Below the pieces are notes generated by a model, which saw only the letters and a program-made list of their open reading frames with translations, was not told the DNA's origin and did not search any database. A stretch of DNA of 31,364 nt from Emiliania huxleyi CCMP1516 (Eukaryota; Haptophyta; Isochrysidales; Noelaerhabdaceae), in assembly GCF_000372725.1 (NCBI RefSeq), contig NW_005199333.1:52880-84243 (forward strand), written 5' to 3'. Positions 15,720-24,400 of this stretch are shown piece by piece. Positions within the stretch are counted from its first letter, which is position 1; every line of letters begins with the position of its first letter. A program made the position numbers and the translations under genes.

Positions 15720-17754
15720 TGCTAGCGGCTGAGCGAGGCGAGGAGGAGGCGGTGCTGGCGTGGCTTGACGGCGGCGGGCGGGCCGACGCGACGTACGAGC
15801 AAGGCGGCGTTAGCGGCCTCACGTTGCTGAGATGACCGCCGCCCGCAGTGGCCAGGAGCGGCTGGTCGAGCTGCTGATTCGGCACGGCGCGGAGATCAAC
15901 CTGCAGACCAGCGACGGCGAAACCACGCTGATGGCCGCCGCCAACAACGGCCACGAGCGGGTGGTCGATTTGCTGATACGGCGCGGCGCGAACGTCAACG
16001 TGCAGGACAGCGATGGCCTCACCGCGCTGATGTGCGCCGCCAGCAACGGCTGCGAGCAGGTGGTCGAGCTGCTGTCTCGGCACGGCGCTGAGGTTGACTT
16101 GCAGAGCAGCAACGGCCACACCGCGCTGATGTTCGCCGCCGACTACGGCCACGAGCGGGTGAGCGAGTTGCTGCTACGGCACGGCGCTGAGGTCAACCTG
16201 CAGAGGAGCGACGGCAGCACCGCGCTGATGCGCGCCGCCTACAACGGCCACGAGCGGGTGGTCGACTTGCTGATACGGTACGGCGCTGAGGTCAACCCGC
16301 AGGACAGCGACGGCGACACCCCGCTGATGCTCGCCGCCTACATCGGCTGCCCCGCCTCCGTGCTCCGCCTGCTTCGGGCTGGCGCAGATGCAAAGGCTCG
16401 CTCTGCAGACGGCATGACGGCGCTGCAGATCGCCAAGGAGGAGGCGGCCAAGGTGCTAGCTACTGCCGACGCCGCCAGTGCTCCTGAAACGGACCACGCC
16501 GGGTGCGTGCGCGCTCTCACAGAGCACGCAGCGGCGCTGAGGGAGGCGGAGGCGGCCGAGAAGGCGGCCGAGAAGGCGCTCGAGGCCAAGGGGCGGCGCG
16601 AGCAGCGCGAGCGGGAGGCGGCGGCGGCGGCGCGAGAGCGCGAGCAGGCGGCACGCAGGCGCGAGGCAGAGCGAGTGGCGGACGAGGCGCGCCGGGCGGC
16701 GGACGCGGCGGCGCTGGAGGAGCAGAGGCGAGCCATTGCGGCGGAGGCGGAGGCGAAGCTAGCCGCTGAGCGCGCGGCAGCAGAGGAGGTGCTGCGGGCG
16801 AGGGAGGCGGAGAGGCGAGCAGCAGAGGAGGCGCAGCGAGAGGAGCAGCGGGCGGCCGCGGCGGCGCGCAAAGCCGCTCAGGCAGAGGCGGCGCGGCGCG
16901 AGAAGGAGGCTGCGGACAGGAGGGCGGAGGAGGAGAAGGCGAGGCGGCGCGCAAAGGCGGCGGAGGCAACGGCGGCCAAGAAGGAGGCCAAGGCGAAGAA
17001 GAAGGAGGCCAAGAGGGCGCCGTCTGCCTTAACGCTCGAGGAGGAGCGGAGGGCGCGGGCTGCGGCAGAGGTTCGCGCACAGGAGGAGAGGGCGGCGCAG
17101 CTGGCTGCTGAGCAGGAGTCGGCGAGGCGGGCGGAGCGGGAGGCAGCAGAGCTAGCGGGTGCGGCGGAGCGGGCGGCGCTGCGCGAGGATGCGGAGCTGG
17201 CAGAGGCGCTGCGCCGGTCAGAGGCGGATGCGGAGGAGGCGCTGGCGCGTCGGGTGTCGCGGTGCGAGGAGGCGGTGAGCAGCGAGTCGACCGGCGGCGG
17301 CGGGGACTTGCCGCGGCGTGTCGAGCGGCTGGAGGCGAGCATCGGCGCGGCGACCGAGGGCAGCCTCGAGGAGCGGGTCGGCGCCATCGAGCGCTTGATC
17401 GGGTCAGAGGCAGGAGAGGCGGTACAGGCAGCAGAGAGGGCACAGGTGGCAGCGGAGCGCCTTGTACCAGTCACTAAGGCGTTTGCAACCGTCTCTCTGC
17501 AGGACGCAGCTCAGCCCCCTGAGCCGGCGTCAGAGAGCGACGTCCCGCCCGAGCTGCAGTGCCCGCTCTCCTTCGAGGTCATGACGGACCCGGTGATGAA
17601 CGCGGCTGGCCAAACCTACGAGCGGGCGGCCATCGAGAAGTGGTTCGCGAGGGGCAAGCGCACCGACCCGATGAGCGGCGCGGTGCTAGAGCACACGCGC
17701 CTAGTGCCGAACGTGCTCGTGCGCGGAATGTGCCGCAAGTACGCCGCTGCGTGA
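15720..17754 (+). CDS. Ankyrin-repeat U-box protein, probable E3 ubiquitin ligase
   Basis: The main frame runs from ATG 15832 to TGA 17754, 640 codons. Six to seven ankyrin repeats (MTAARSGQERLVELLIRHG onward) fill residues 1-200. A long Ala/Glu/Arg coiled coil follows (about 215-540, with the basic KKEAKAKKKEAKR run), then a U-box at about 573-638: LQCPLSFEVMTDPVMNAAG, YERAAIEKWF, then DPMSG and RLVPN. U-boxes recruit E2 enzymes; the ankyrin part would bind substrate. Bases 15720-15831 encode VLAAERGEEEAVLAWLDGGG and GLTLL in another frame, which is the conserved lead-in to this ankyrin block in the neighbouring kinase gene. A 2-base insertion between CTG and ATG (about 15828) separates them, so 15832 may be a secondary start. 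No introns are seen. Confidence 0.85.
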
Positions 17755-18063
17755 AGGGAGGGGGCTCGCCGGACGGGGGGAGGGGGTTGCGGCTGGTGCT
17801 GACGATGTCGTGCGAAGAAAAGGAATTCGCGTGGACTCCGGACACCGGAGTAGGAGCCGATGCGCGAGACCGCCGGGGCGCGGGGGCCGCTAAGTGGGCA
17901 CCCTCTCTTGATTTTGCCGCGCGCGCGATACAACTCAGACCTACGGCTCTACACACTCTAAAAGGTAAGCATAGACGTACAGTCGGTCGACGGGCGAGGA
18001 CCCGAGGCTCGCACCCAGCACACGCGACAGGCGACACGGGGGCGCGGGTCGTGTCTCACACAC
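17755..18063. other. Region between convergent genes
   Basis: The 3' flanks of the U-box gene (plus) and GST-like gene (minus) meet here. ACTCCGGACACCGGAGT at about 17836-17852 is a short perfect palindrome with a 3-base centre. No gene is supported, though the 3' end of the GST gene could extend into it if the donor at 18067 is used. Confidence 0.4.
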
Positions 18064-18735
18064 TCACCTGCCCCAGGTGGCACACCGCTCCGCCGAGAGC
18101 ACGAAAGCAGGCGGCACCTGAGGCACCTTCGGGAGCTTCTCGAGTCCGAGCTGCCTGATGCTCGACAGCACCACCTTGAGCTTTGGCGCGTGCTCCGCGA
18201 TGGTGTCGCCCGAGTACGGGGTCAGAGGGGTCAGCCATTTGCCCTCGCACATCTCGAACACGCCGCAAGCGTAAAAGTCCACGTACGTCGGCTCCGCGCC
18301 GAAGTAGTACGGGCCTTTGATGCTCCGATTGATGGCGCACAAGATTTTGAGAAAGCGTCCTCCCGTGATGAGCTCCTTGAGCTCAGCCACATCGTCGGCA
18401 GCGGAGCCCGAGGGGTTTGCCGCTCGGTTCAGCTCGGTGTGCAGATCGTTTAGGTCTTCCATGTACTGAATCGCGACCTCAGGAACGTCGATGCCGGCGT
18501 CGTAGCCCAGTTTGCGCCCAAGGTAGAGGTGGCATGGCACGCTCTGCGAGATCGTGAGTTCACCGTCAACCAGGATGGGCGGCGCGAGGTTGGTGGTCTC
18601 GGCGCCGAAGAGGGCGCAGCCAAACTGGTTCATGTCGTTGATGACTTCAAAATCTTGGCCTTTCTCGGCCATCATGCGGTACAGGCCAGAGCCGCGGGCC
18701 AAGATGGGCCAGTACTTGATCGTGATCGTCGTCAT
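18064..18735 (-). CDS. Glutathione S-transferase-like protein
   Basis: The frame starts at ATG 18735 (MTTITIKYWPILARGSG), about 223 residues, close to the usual GST length. The N-terminal thioredoxin-like half has YWPILARGSGLYRMMAEKG and the cis-proline/glutathione-contact segment APPILVDGELTISQS. The C-terminal helical half has VAIQYMEDLNDLH and YYFGAEPTYVDFYACGVFEM, the place of the GST N-capping box (S/T-x-x-D). I chose this ATG because homology to the beta-alpha start begins there; an upstream ATG at 18804 adds only repeat-derived sequence. The last codons read CATWGR-stop, but GGCAG|GTGAGT at 18067 is a strong donor, so a further 3' exon may exist. The 57-bp repeat lies in its 5' region. 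Confidence 0.85.
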   Translation of the reverse strand: MTTITIKYWPILARGSGLYRMMAEKGQDFEVINDMNQFGCALFGAETTNLAPPILVDGELTISQSVPCHLYLGRKLGYDAGIDVPEVAIQYMEDLNDLHTELNRAANPSGSAADDVAELKELITGGRFLKILCAINRSIKGPYYFGAEPTYVDFYACGVFEMCEGKWLTPLTPYSGDTIAEHAPKLKVVLSSIRQLGLEKLPKVPQVPPAFVLSAERCATWGR

Positions 18736-18792
18736 GTAGCAAGAGCCGCCCCGCCCTACCAGGTAAGCAAAACCCTCGCAAAAAATCTCTCT

Positions 18793-18849
18793 CTCGCACA
18801 ACACTGGGCACGGGACTGGCTCGCACTGGCACTAACACAGGTACACCAC
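18793..18849 (-). repeat. 57-bp dispersed repeat, copy B (upstream of GST-like gene)
   Basis: Reverse-orientation copy of 1750-1806 with one mismatch. It lies about 60 bp upstream of the GST-like ATG and is transcription-oriented like copy A. A CT/GA run (18786-18795) follows it toward the gene. Confidence 0.75.
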
Positions 18850-19009
18850 GGGAGCCGCCTAAGCGACTCCTGCGAGGGCGGCGAGGCACTTAGCTCCGTG
18901 CACCCGCCCGCGCCCCCGCCATAGGCAAGCTCATTCACGACCTGCTCTGCGATTGCCGAGAGAGAGAGAGAGATTTTTAGCAATACCAAACAACTCTAAC
19001 ACTCACACG
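18850..19009. other. Upstream region of GST-like gene
   Basis: On the minus strand this reads AIAEQVVNELAYGGGAGGC and further short peptides, which could be a 5' exon. A GA run (18958-18972) precedes it. Evidence is too thin for a gene call. Confidence 0.25.
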
Positions 19010-19425
19010 TCATTTGGGGCCTGGAGCCCTGTTCACGCGCGCGCGAGACGTGCAGACAGGGTTGCCAGGTGAGAGCGAATGGCGCGGTTCACGCCTCGCA
19101 CAACAGAGAGAGAGATGCGCTCTGCATGGTGGGACATAAAAGAAAGCGAGTACTTGTCGATTGCCGTGTGAAGAACGACTGAGATACGCTGCTTCTTTCT
19201 GCAGCCCCAACAATTCTTAGTGGTCCAAGTCACCTCATCGACGTACTGGGCCCGCGTCAGCTTGTTCTGTAGCACGTCCGCCGCCTTCCGGAGGATCTCA
19301 CGGACCCCCTTTCCGAACCCGCCGAACGATTCGAACAGCAGCAGCTGCACTTCAACGCCCTTGTCTTCCCTGGCATAGCGATAGTCCCCGCCGTAGGACG
19401 GTATGCGGCGGTCGCCGCCCACCAC
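19010..19425 (-). pseudogene. Retroelement remnant, reverse-transcriptase-ORF C-terminal type
   Basis: The minus frame encodes GVEVQLLLFESFGGFGKGV, then LRKAADVLQNKLTRAQY and TWTTKNCWGCRKKQRISVVL. This LLFE-[ST]-FGG ... NKL ... TW-[ST]-x-[RK]-x-W ... QRIS-x-x-L-H layout is what I associate with the tail following reverse transcriptase domains in algal and oomycete-type LINE-like elements. This is from memory of the pattern, not a search. No polymerase motif (YxDD) is in the window, so only a fragment is present. Confidence 0.45.
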
Positions 19426-19531
19426 CCTGCCCCCCCTGGTATGCCAGCGCCCGGTCCCTTGCCCTCTCTCGCCCTTGCTCTTCCTCGTTTAGTTGAAGAA
19501 AACTCTATGCGGCGTCTTCAAGTAGGAATCC

Positions 19532-19633
19532 TAAGCGGGTAACTCACTGATCCTCCACCGGATCCGACTTTCGACAGTGCTGGCAAACCGCATCGCGCAG
19601 CCGCACGGAGTCTCCGACAACCACGCACAGCCT
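19532..19633. repeat. About 100-bp dispersed repeat, copy B
   Basis: Copy of 10022-10117 with a 6-bp GATCCG insertion and one substitution. It lies between the retroelement remnant and an unrecognised coding stretch, which fits a mobile origin. Confidence 0.85.
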
Positions 19634-19712
19634 CACGCTCACTGTGTTTCCTCCCCTCTCCGTCCCTCCGCCTCTCCCCACCGCGAGTCACCGCTCCGAC
19701 TTTCACGTTGTA

Positions 19713-20459
19713 GGACCTCGGACAAGAGATCACGGCCGACTCCTTCCTCGCGCCAGGCGACATGGACCTTCTCAAGCTGCGCCAGGCCCTCCAGTGCCAC
19801 TTGGGGAATGCCGTCCTCAAACGCGTGCTGCCAGAGCGCAGAGGCGCTCGACGAGACGAAGGTGACCACGCCCCGGGCGCTGGCCGAGTACCTGCGGCTC
19901 CCGGAGGTATCGTGTGCGCCTCGCGTGCCTTCGGCCGAGCAGGGGCGGCAGATGCGCGAGCTCGTCGAGGTGCGAGCGAAGCTCGTCGACTTTGAGTCTA
20001 TCCTAGCGCGTGTGGACACAACTCTCCAGGCTTTGGGTGAGGGGGACGCCGACCGCGCCGAGCGAGAGAAGGTCGAGCCGCTGCAGCACCGGCGACGCGA
20101 GGCTCATGAGCTGCCGTTGCCAGGCCAGCAGCGTGGGCAGCTCATCACTCGTTGGCGGGCGGCCGATGGAGCCCAGCATTGCAGACCGATGGAGCCCAGC
20201 ATTGCTGTACGAGAAGGTGGTTATCCGGAAGGGCACCCGTCTCGCGCTGCAGCCAATAGATGCCAGCCTCATCCGGCAGTGTACTGAGATCCAGATCAAG
20301 AGCAACGTCCCCATCTGGGGTTGGCAGTGCCATGGCGCTTGGGCTTGTGAGTGCGAGCCCGTCGAGCGCTCGCCGAACGTGCGCTGCACTTTACGATTTT
20401 CGAAAATGACAGATGCGAGATCACTCCAAGCGAGATCACTCGAGATCACACACAGGTAA
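19713..20459 (+). CDS. Unrecognised coding stretch with frame breaks
   Basis: After a TTGTAG acceptor-like site at 19713 the sequence reads DLGQEITADSFLAPGDMDLL, KLRQALQCHLGNAVLKRVLP. In a second frame from about 19838 it reads AEALDETKVTTPRALAEYLR, followed by LVEVRAKLVDFESILARVDT. Near 20205 a third frame reads YEKVVIRKGTRLALQPIDAS and KSNVPIWGWQCHGAW. The natural amino-acid mix suggests real exons. The breaks may be introns I could not place, or decay. A 23-bp tandem duplication (CCGATGGAGCCCAGCATTGC at 20163 and 20186) sits between the second and third parts. No family is recognised. Confidence 0.35.
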
Positions 20460-20943
20460 ATCACGGCTACGTCGCTCAGAGGTAGAGGTAAAGGGCCCAC
20501 GGCTGCCCAGAGGTAAAGGTAAGAGGGCCGTAGGCCCTCAGAGGTAGAGGTAACCCAGACCCCTCCTACTCCGGCGGCCTCAGGCGTCAGGGCCGAGCAA
20601 CCGGTGTGCGCACCCTGTGCCGATGTGCAGCGAGGCGGACAGGCGAAGATTCCAAGTAGTCGGAAGGCCGCGACCGTCAAGTGTTCCCCGGCGAAGATAC
20701 AATCGCTGTGAACTCAACCACGTACACCCCGTTTAAAGCCGCGTACATCTGGCATGACCTATCTCAGTTCTCACGGGTGGTGCGGAGCTCGCGGAGCCCC
20801 CAGCAAGAACAACTTGTGCAAGACCACGGGACATTGGGCTCCACTCTCCCAAAAAAGTCCTCCCGCCTTCCTCCCACAATAACCACGATCCGTGCGCCGG
20901 CGCCAACAGCAGTACTGTACTTGGATGCTGTCCTTGCGCGCGG
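20460..20943. other. Region with short GGTAGAGGTAA repeats, no gene
   Basis: CAGAGGTAGAGGTAA/CAGAGGTAAAGGTAA occurs three times (about 20477, 20507 and 20539) around a CGTAGGCCCTCAGAGG segment. The remainder to 20943 has no supported coding frame. Confidence 0.5.
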
Positions 20944-21186
20944 CTAGTCGGCATCCGCCTTGGCCCTCGCGGCGGCCGCTGACGCGCGCCTCGCCTTGAC
21001 GGCAGCCAGTGCCGCCTCCGCCGCCTCTGCCGCCGCAGCCGCAGCCGCCGCAGCCGCCGCCGCCGCGGCGGCGGCCGCCTCCTCCTCTGCCGCTGCCAGA
21101 GCGTCCGCCTCGGCTTCCGCCTCCCGGCGCGCCTCCGCTGCCACGAGGCAGTCGACGGCTGCTGCCGCATGAGCAGCAGTAGCCAC
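20944..21186 (-). CDS. Short Ala/Glu-rich coiled-coil ORF, uncertain
   Basis: An 80-codon minus frame begins MATAAHAAAAVDC, continues VAAEARREAEAEADALAAAE, then a run of about 17 alanines and a basic helix ending AKADAD. It reads like one coiled-coil exon. GCC/GCG repeats in GC-rich DNA can create such frames by chance, so the call is weak. Confidence 0.3.
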   Translation of the reverse strand: MATAAHAAAAVDCLVAAEARREAEAEADALAAAEEEAAAAAAAAAAAAAAAAAEAAEAALAAVKARRASAAAARAKADAD

Positions 21187-21532
21187 AGCTTGGTACGCGC
21201 AGAGCGCGACATGGATTTCGTCGCCTGCGAGTTACGTCGCCTGCGAGTTCGTCTCTGGCGTGCTGTCTGTCGTCCGTCCTCTGCGCCTCTGTGTCTTCTT
21301 CTTGGTGAGAGTGATCTGTGATCTGGTGAGAGTGATTAAATTCTTCTTCTTGTAGTGCCGGTGCCGTACCCGGTGTCGTGCGAGAGAGTTTTGTTGTAAC
21401 ATTCTTCTTCTTCTGATGCGTCAAATTCTTCTTCGAGGGTGCAGCTTGACACCCTTGTGTTGAGCACCGGTGACTGTGGGAATGGGGGAAGCAGAGTTCA
21501 GTCGAGGGAGTGATGATCTCCCTCACATCCTC
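21187..21532. other. Non-coding stretch with CTT-rich tracts
   Basis: A 16-bp unit containing CGTCGCCTGCGAGTT is tandemly doubled at about 21219-21250. Four ATTCTTCTTC motifs are spread over 21340-21440. No gene is supported. Confidence 0.5.
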
Positions 21533-21608
21533 AACGGGCGTCCAATTGCAATCGGATTTACTACGGCGGTGGTTCAAGGTAATTAATCCGCAATTGGACG
21601 TGCCCGTC
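21533..21608. repeat. Imperfect inverted repeat, MITE-like
   Basis: ACGGGCGTCCAATTGC with following CGGATT near 21533-21556 is matched in reverse complement by AATCCGCAATTGGACG and TGCCCGT at about 21587-21608. A 4-base insertion (AATC) and a 2-base offset interrupt the arms. About 30 bases separate the arms. The size and AT-richer arms suggest a small inverted-repeat element or a strong hairpin. Confidence 0.65.
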
Positions 21609-21611
21609 CAT

Positions 21612-21914
21612 TCATTGTTCTCGCCGTTCTTCGGCGGGGGGCCGCGTCAGGGCGGGGGCGCAGGCGCGTGCCCCGCCCGGCGCGCAGGCGCCAAGTGCGG
21701 TGCGGAGTGTGCGTGTATTTGACTGCAAATTCAACTCGCTCAAAAAAAGAAAGAGACCTGTATACAGCGCTCCAAGAGCTGCTAATTCCGAACGCCGACC
21801 GACGACTGCTTCGAAAAGCCCCGCGCACTTCGCGGCATCCAGCAGGACGTTTGCTAGCGGGAGCGCACCTCCTTCGAATTTGCTCGTCTCAATTTCCACG
21901 CCACGTATCACCAA
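21612..21914 (-). CDS. Possible small ORF, unrecognised
   Basis: The minus frame encodes VEIETSKFEGGALPLANVLL, then DAAKCAGLFEAVVGRRSEL and ALGALYTGLFLFLSE, of natural composition with one hydrophobic stretch. The C-terminal part turns into Arg/Ala/Pro-rich sequence that looks like read-through. It could be one exon of a membrane protein. No homologue is recognised. Confidence 0.3.
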   Translation of the reverse strand: MVIRGVEIETSKFEGGALPLANVLLDAAKCAGLFEAVVGRRSELAALGALYTGLFLFLSELNLQSNTRTLRTALGACAPGGARACAPALTRPPAEERREQ

Positions 21915-22129
21915 TCACGACAGCCAACCACCAAAAGACTGCCCTACGACGCCCCGCACCATGCTGCACGCTAGACACCCATCCCGCCCTTCGTCACGGC
22001 CTGTGTGTGTAAGCCGCTCCACACGATACGCTCCTGAGGTACATTGACACACAGGAGGCGCGATCGGACCCCTCGCATCGCATTTCGCCCTCTGCTCGAT
22101 TCTCCGTGCCCGCTACACATTCCCCATAG

Positions 22130-22552
22130 GTGACGACAGCAGAGATCAACGCTCTGAAGCAGCAGGAGATCTGGTTGTCCAAGGCGTCACGAATGGGGCA
22201 GTCCGATTTCGTACGCCAGGTGCGCGCGGGGTGCACTAGTCTTACCTCGCGGGGTACCGACCCAGCAGCCCCACTTCTGCCCTCAGGTTGTGGCGGCCGG
22301 CGTTTGCCACAACTGGGATCCGTGCACACCACTCCGGCCTTGGAGGGGGCAGAGGCGCGGCAGGTGCGCAACTTTGAGAGGCCGATCACCAAGGAGAGGT
22401 GGGTGACGTCTGACGACGGAGCCATTCTACCTGTCTGTCCCGTCGGACAAGGTTGTGCCGACCACAGGGCAGTGGGTCAAGGTCAAGTCGAAGCTGCAAG
22501 CGGCGGCCAAGCTCGCCGCCAGCTCCACCGCGCTCAAGTCGGGTTCTCGCTA
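22130..22552 (+). CDS. Terminal exons of an unrecognised gene
   Basis: After a CCCCATAG acceptor, 22130-22219 encodes VTTAEINALKQQEIWLSKAS then GQSDFVRQ, ending at a CAG|GTGCGC donor; the intron to 22286 ends CCTCAG. A later segment after GGCAG (from about 22363) reads VRNFERPITKERW. In another frame, FYLSVPSDKVVPTTGQWVKV then KSKLQAAAKLAASSTALK ends at TAG 22552. The joins between the last parts are not solved. The fragment looks like a real spliced gene whose 5' exons I cannot identify. Confidence 0.4.
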
Positions 22553-22884
22553 GAGAGCCCTATAGCCCCGGGCCCTTGGAGCACTTGGAGTGCAGTCGGC
22601 AGCCTCACATCCAGGGCCGGGGAGCTCAGAAGCGCACCCAGCGGGCCGGATGATCGGGATCGGGCTACGGGCTAGAGAGCCCTGACCCCTAGCTAGGGGG
22701 GGTGCGCATTCGCAGGGCAAGGGCCTTAAGGTAAACACGGGTCTCCGAGGGTTAGCTCCGCGCTCCAGGTTTCCCCTATGGGCCGCATCGCTTTATTTAT
22801 TTGCCCCCCAAAAGCGTCGGCCTGGTCGTGCGCCCCCCCCTCGTTGGTTGTCGTCGCCGTCGCTCCTAGTCTAGCTTCAGGTCG
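22553..22884. other. Intergenic region and 5' leader of the phosphatase gene
   Basis: CTAGAGAGCCCT occurs twice (22550 and 22671). The stretch 22770-22880 (GCATCGCTTTATTTATTTGCC, then TCGTTGGTTGTCGTCGCC) is the probable promoter and 5' UTR of the phosphatase gene. Confidence 0.4.
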
Positions 22885-23670
22885 ATGCTCTTGGTCCTGC
22901 TGCAAGCCGCTCCCAGCCTCTTGGCCGCCGTGTCCCTCCGCCCATCGCGGCCGCCGCCCGCCCGCTTCGCCGTCCCGTGCCTCTCCGACCGTGACTCGCT
23001 TCTTGCCAGAAAGCCGCCGGAGATTGTGTACGCCGCCAACGCCGCCACCAAGTGGCTGGTAGTCGCCGCTCAGACCTCTGCCGTCGCGCTGCGCCGCGAC
23101 CTGGTCAGCCCGTACATCGTCGTCGGCGCGATCGGCGCCTCGTTTGCGACGCAGCGGCTCAAGCGCGCCATCAACCAGGCACGGCCCGCCGGCGCCCCAT
23201 TCACAGACCCAGGCATGCCATCCTCGCACGCGCTCGTCGCCAGCTTCGCGGCCGCGGCGTGGGCCTCCCACCTCCGCTCGGCGGGCGCGACCGCCGTGCT
23301 CGCCGCCGCCGCCGCCGCCACCTCGCTGCTTCGGGTCGTGACTGGCTACCACACGTGGGCGCAGATCCTGGTCGGAGGCGTGCTCGGCAGCGCGGCCGGC
23401 GGCGGGTGGCTGGCGCTGGGTGGCTGGCTGAGGGGCCGCCTCCCGGCTCGATTGCTGGCGGTGGCGGTGTGGTCTGCGTATGCCGGCGGCTCGGCGCGTG
23501 TAGAGTCCGCCGTTGGCCGAGCGCCAGGGTGCGAGGACTGCCCTTTACAGCGGGCCTCTTGCGAGTAGGCGCTCTTCATCGGGGTGAAGATGGCGCGCTG
23601 GGTGGGCGGAGACCTCGACGAGGGTAGGATGGAGGAGGAGGGGCCGCCGGGCAGCGCGCGAGACGACTGA
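22885..23670 (+). CDS. PAP2-type lipid phosphate phosphatase, LPP-epsilon-like, probably plastid
   Basis: Exons 22885-23493 and 23569-23670 flank a 75-nt GC-AG intron and give 236 residues; ignoring the intron, the frame ends 25 codons later at 23568 with an unlikely Cys-rich tail. The three PAP2 motifs are KRAINQARP, DPGMPSSHA and LLRVVTGYHTWAQILVG. Q instead of D at the end of motif 3 and the INQ-x-RP / DPGMPSSHA wording match plant LPP-epsilon, which dephosphorylates phosphatidic acid in plastid envelopes. The N-terminus (LLVLLQAAPSLLAAVSL) is signal-peptide-like, followed by a basic region with ARFAV, as in bipartite leaders of secondary plastids. Four to five hydrophobic helices follow. 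The final exon reads ALFIGVKMARWVGGDLDEG and has an acidic tail. Confidence 0.88.
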
Positions 23671-24400
23671 TATATACAGTCTGCATGCCATTGGAGTAGG
23701 GTTGCCTAACGTTAATTTGGGGCCTAACAGTTGCGCTATTGTTGGCTGAAATCCTCAACGTTGTTCAAGTGTTCATCCCAGCCCATGCTGTTACTGTTTG
23801 TTACTGTTGTTACACTGTTGTTCAGCGCGGCCACAGCAAGAGCAGAAAATGTGGCAAAAAAACCGGGTACGAAAATATACTTGGGGGTTTCCGGGTATTT
23901 TCGGGTATTCCCGTAACCCGATACCAATCGTCTGGCCAACTGGGTGCGCTTCTTAGCTCTCCCCGGTCCTGGGCGTGCGGTTACTGACTGTAACTTGCGG
24001 GATGTTACTGAGCGAGGCTACAGCGTAGAGCACACACACGTCGTACGAGGATCAGGATGCCTAGCCGTGGTGGCCATGCTTGGACTCGCGCAAGCCGCAA
24101 CCCCCCCTCTGCGGTGCTAAGGAGGGGCACGCCCCGACACGACGCCACAGATCAAAACAGAGCAGCCGAGCAAGGTCCAAGGACATGGGACTAATAGCGC
24201 GGGGGGTGGCGGGTGGGAGAAACCCGCGGCGCCTCTGGGCGCTGCCCGGGGCGAGGCGCAGTAGCGCCCCGCCCGGACTCGCTTCGCCGTTTTTGGCGAG
24301 CAAAGAACGAACGTCCAATTTTGACCGTCGGCGGTATACGAAAATTTGTCGACCGGCCAATTGCTGCGAGACGCCCGTGAATACGTTGCTGAACTCTGCG
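23671..24400. other. Intergenic region, AT-richer, no gene
   Basis: This is the 3' flank of the phosphatase gene, followed by sequence of lower GC (23680-23990) with GTTACTGTT repeats and a TTTCCGGGTATTTTCGGGTATTC motif. No ORF has protein character. The right end (from about 24290) contains CGTCCAATTTTGACCGTC, loosely like the arm of the inverted repeat at 21540. Confidence 0.5.

Noticed and set aside
16517..17443. Minus-strand Pro-rich ORF over the U-box gene
   Set aside because: Shadow of the Ala/Glu/Arg coiled coil; no start context or domain.
10904..17754. Giant-virus origin of the intronless ankyrin genes
   Set aside because: Intronless ankyrin genes are common in large DNA viruses, but the kinase, U-box and base composition fit the host surroundings. 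No viral hallmark gene is near. Kept only as a remote alternative.
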